Shown: one piece after another, positions 60,986 through 64,000 of the stretch | How positions within the stretch are numbered: position 1 is the first letter of the stretch | Layout of the letters: each line of letters starts with the position of its first letter | DNA from: Tribonema minus | Taxonomy: Eukaryota > Sar > Xanthophyceae > Tribonematales > Tribonemataceae | Assembly (NCBI GenBank): GCA_017506865.1 | Contig: JAFCMP010000518.1 | Location: 620,001-684,000 of the forward strand | Length of the DNA stretch: 64,000 bases | Direction: 5' to 3' | The notes under the pieces: generated by a model | Database searches by the model: none | The model's input: the letters and a program-made list of their open reading frames with translations, nothing else | What the model was told of the DNA's origin: nothing | Position numbers and translations under genes: made by a program

Positions 60986-61678
60986 ATGGTGGCAACACGG
61001 AAGAGGTTGGCGGACGAGGAGGCTGCGGCAGAGCGGACTGCTGCACAACCTGACACGGTGGTGCCCCCGCAAACAAAGAAAACCAAGGGGGTCAAGCGGG
61101 CTCGCGGCACCACTGAAGCCGAGCCCACCACACACGAGGCACCAGCACCAGCAGCACCACATTCAGAGGAGCCAGCTGCAGACTCGGCTGCTGCGGTTAA
61201 CGACGATGCTGTCGCGGAGCAGCAGCAAGAGCCAGCAGGAGATGAACAGCCACTGCAGCCTCAGCAAAAGCCTGGCGCAGCGCAGCCGGTGCTTGGCCGA
61301 AATGTCAGCGGGCGGCTGTGGAAAAGCAGGAGCCAGTCACAAAGGGCTATTGCTCAAAGAACAACGGGTACGAAGGAGCTTAGCAGCAGCTGGAAAGCCA
61401 AGGAGGCGGAGAGGACGAAATTGGCGGCTGTGAAGCAGAAGGAGCGCGAGATGAGGGAGGCTAAGATAGCGGAAAAGGAGGCATTAAAGGCAGCTAAGTT
61501 GGAGAGAGAGAAGAGGCGTGCTGAGAACGAAATGAAGAGCAGCACTTTCCAGACGATAACAAAGACGCACAAGCTCAAGGGCATGAGCAAGAAGCAGCTC
61601 AGGCAGATCAAGAAGATGCAGGTCAATAGCAAGACAGGGCAGGTGGAGCTCGTGTCGCCTTGGAGCGGCAAGAAGTGA
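60986..61678 (+). CDS. Cgr1/CCDC86-family nucleolar protein (rRNA processing)
   Basis: Single exon, 230 residues; the ATG at 60986 begins MVATRKRLADEE. Residues 1-100 are low complexity (Lys patch KKTKGVKRARG, then Ala/Glu/Gln-rich). The conserved C-terminal region starts at about residue 108 with VSGRLWKSRSQSQR, then ELSSSWKAKEAERTKLAAVK, a long charged coiled-coil (KEREMREAKIAEKEALKAAK, LEREKRRAENE) and KTHKLKGMSKKQLRQIKKM near the end. This order is the signature of Cgr1 in yeast and CCDC86 in animals, which act in pre-60S rRNA processing in the nucleolus. No frame break. Confidence 0.87.
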   Translation: MVATRKRLADEEAAAERTAAQPDTVVPPQTKKTKGVKRARGTTEAEPTTHEAPAPAAPHSEEPAADSAAAVNDDAVAEQQQEPAGDEQPLQPQQKPGAAQPVLGRNVSGRLWKSRSQSQRAIAQRTTGTKELSSSWKAKEAERTKLAAVKQKEREMREAKIAEKEALKAAKLEREKRRAENEMKSSTFQTITKTHKLKGMSKKQLRQIKKMQVNSKTGQVELVSPWSGKK

Positions 61679-64000
61679 ACTACAAAATGAATTTGGCACC
61701 ACTTAATATATGTTGGCTCATTCAAAGGCACAATTGATTGTGAGGAGCCAGCCTGACAGCAATGTTGGCCCTGCGTTGCTTGGCCGCTGCTACGAAGCCT
61801 TGCTTTGTTTGCGCGTTACTTGTCTCTGCCTGCAGCTGGTAGTTTGCCAATTCAACATAGGCCTACATGTGAGCTTCTTGCGCTTGCTGTCGCATCAGCA
61901 ATCACTAAGGCCAGTGGGTATACTGCCTTCTTTGACGCTTCAGGCCACTGGTACTTCTAAGGCATTTGACATGTGTAGGTGTCGGCTGAAAGCTAGATGA
62001 GGCAGGCCGGATGCTCCTTCGGAGCTTCTGAAGCTAGTACCAGTGAAGGTACTTGTAGCACACCATTCACTACTGTTGTCAGCGCCTGCTTTACGTGTCA
62101 AGATGTCGCCATGGTCAATTGTGGCAGTTCTGTCATGCCTTTATCTCAGGTGCTCAGCATGCAACAATTCATGTGTCCCTTGAAGTGTACCAGGGCCTGC
62201 CGTTTTCAGGTCTGCCTTGTGGCAGATACAGTGCAGTGCCGCCATAGCTTGTTCTTCATCATCGTGAATGTGGCAATATTGCTATGCTTTTACTGTCATT
62301 CAGTCCACCATGTGTGCTGGATGGCCATCCGTTGCCACACAATGGCTTCAGTGTCACCATGCCGTATTCTTCATCAAACAATTATTTATGATATCCACCC
62401 ACTCGCAGTGGGCTGTTTTCACTGCAATCTCGGTGTAGACACTTCATCATGGCTCCTCCATCCGTTGCCACATTCAATGTAGGTAGTCACAAGTGTATCC
62501 TGTATGCAAATTGAATAGAAAGCCCACGACTGGATGCACTGCAACTGGCTGCGAATCGTGGAGCCAAAAGGGCTGTTTTGCCATCTTGTAGAGGCATTCT
62601 GTCGTGAAGCGGCATCTTCGCGTGCATTAGGATGATAGTTGCATGTCTTGGTGGTAGCACGCCTTGGGTGGCAAGGGCTCAATTGGAGAGTTGAGCTCGT
62701 ATCTTGCTACAAGTCACCTCAAGGTAGATGGCAGTGCTCAGCTCATGCTGCCGTCATGTGCTTATTGGTTTGTAATCAGAGACACCTGCAATACCTTGCT
62801 ATAAGCCTTAGCGCCTTGCTGCTGCTTGCATTCGCCGACCATGAAGGTCCATGTGGGCTGAGTTAGGGCCGCCATCCCCTTTCTCACGGCACTGCAGGAG
62901 TTAGCTGGGTCGAGGTAGGAGCTTGGTGAGGTGTCGCCAAAACACAACAACACAGTAGCTACACACACACATCAGGAGACTGGCGCACCCCAGTTCCCAC
63001 AATTCCAGTCAAGACCTGATGCCTCTGATAGGCTACTGAGCGGAGAGCTGTAGTAGTAGCTAGTGAGTGTGTGCTGGGTTGGTGCCACATTGTCTGAAGT
63101 GTCCAATTTGGGCACCGCTGCTTGAGGTGTGAACTTGTTTGTGTCCCACTGAGATTGTACCATGGGGTACTGATGATGAAACGAGCCATAAGAACAGGTG
63201 CAACCACTGGTTGTTGTCAGGAGGCATCTGGCAGTGTCATTTGAGGTAACTGCAACAGCTTCCAGTACTCTTGAATCAGTCATCTTAGAGCTGGAGCAGA
63301 GCTGAGGATATCCAACCCTACACAACACATACCTACAGCCTCCAGGGGCATAAACAGGTAGCTATGCTACTTGTGTTGCTGACCATCATTCATCTTCTGT
63401 ACTTCTGCTGTTATTTCACTTTGCCCACCTGCCTTTCGTTGCTGAATCACTTGTGCTAACTCTGACTGACTGTATGGCAAGCACCCATCAGTTGTGATCA
63501 TGGAGCCCAGGCACACGTATACGCAATGGCATCGAGGATAAGACCTCGGCATTGCTGCAAAAGTTGCTGATGTGCCAGTTTGACGGAGGCTAGCGCTAGC
63601 TAGCAGTGCATCACATTAGGTGCCGATGCTGAGTTAATGACTGCCTCTGGCGCTTGCCTTGTGGGTCATGTTCACTTGCGCTTGAGGGCGGGAATCTTCA
63701 CTTTTGCTTTGAGGGCGGGAACCATTCAAACCATGTAGCAACCGTGTAACGGACGATCGAGCAACATATTGGGCGTTTGCGCTGATGAGCACTGACCCAG
63801 CAAGGACTAAGAGTGTACATACCCATACTGTTCACGATCCTTCTATGCTTTGATGATCAGCAGGAAAGTACTTGTAAACACTCGACACCAGCGATGACGG
63901 CACCAGCGGCCAGCATACACAGTAGTGGCAGGGCAAGAGCAAACAGAGTCAACAGCAAAAGATATCGTCGCCGCGGCCAGATGCAAATTTCAAGGCCTCG
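61679..64000. other. Right end: mostly unassigned sequence
   Basis: No confident gene. Minus-strand frames between 62972 and 63552 have protein-like composition and are listed separately. The last bases (63966-64000) are GC-rich and may begin another unit. Confidence 0.4.
62972..63552 (-). CDS. Possible coding exons of unknown function
   Basis: Two adjacent minus-strand frames (63367-63552 and 62972-63328) look protein-like: SQSELAQVIQQRKAGGQSEI and KMTDSRVLEAVAVTSNDTAR, then a Ser/Tyr/Thr-rich tail ending in TGA at 62972. No donor and acceptor pair clearly joins them and no domain is recognised, so this may be an incomplete gene entering from the right or chance. Confidence 0.22.

Overview
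The window is nuclear DNA from a eukaryote with intron-rich, GC-leaning genes. The host genes (cereblon, mitochondrial BCKDH E1-alpha, a lipase maturation factor, a Cgr1/CCDC86 nucleolar protein, ankyrin and WW proteins) do not fix the lineage. GC-rich exons, large repeat-filled introns, TTAGGG-like words and a retrotransposon carrying a cytosine methyltransferase make a unicellular alga or other protist my best guess (inference). There is no sign of a bacterial, organellar or viral genome.

Layout. 1-2.9 kb: 5' part of an FN3/nucleoredoxin-like gene (-) with a TIR transposon in its intron. 2.9-6.5 kb: C-rich and minisatellite DNA with two weak exons. 6.5-10.7 kb: cereblon (-). 11.4-25.3 kb: a two-copy dispersed repeat on either side of an 11.4 kb LTR retrotransposon (12062-23443, -). 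26.0-33.7 kb: two tandem genes for F420/NADP-dependent-oxidoreductase-like proteins (+). 35.9-36.6 kb: a single-exon unknown gene (-), divergent from an ankyrin gene (36.8-40.5 kb, +). 40.7-41.6 kb: a hAT-type non-autonomous transposon. 41.9-48.4 kb: BCKDHA (+) with another TIR element in intron 4. 49.3-55.0 kb: a two-WW-domain protein (+). 55.8-60.8 kb: lipase maturation factor (-), divergent from a Cgr1-like gene (61.0-61.7 kb, +). The last 2.3 kb holds only weak coding signal.

The most interesting locus is the LTR retrotransposon. It has direct LTRs, an apparent 4-bp target duplication, a PBS-like and a PPT-like site, a gag-like ORF and a 5.5-kb uninterrupted ORF. That ORF encodes an aspartic protease, a complete-looking C5-cytosine DNA methyltransferase (motifs I, IV, VI, VIII, IX, X) and a C-terminal zinc-knuckle/endonuclease-like domain. 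Its chromovirus-type pol is broken by two TAG codons and two frameshifts, and the integrase has lost two of three catalytic acids. The methyltransferase ORF is therefore better preserved than the replication machinery.

The second theme is intron structure. In at least four genes (cereblon, ankyrin, BCKDHA, lipase maturation factor), decayed tandem copies of exon edges together with their splice sites lie in the adjacent introns. BCKDHA shows it at nearly every junction. This looks like intron growth or gain by splice-junction-anchored tandem duplication.
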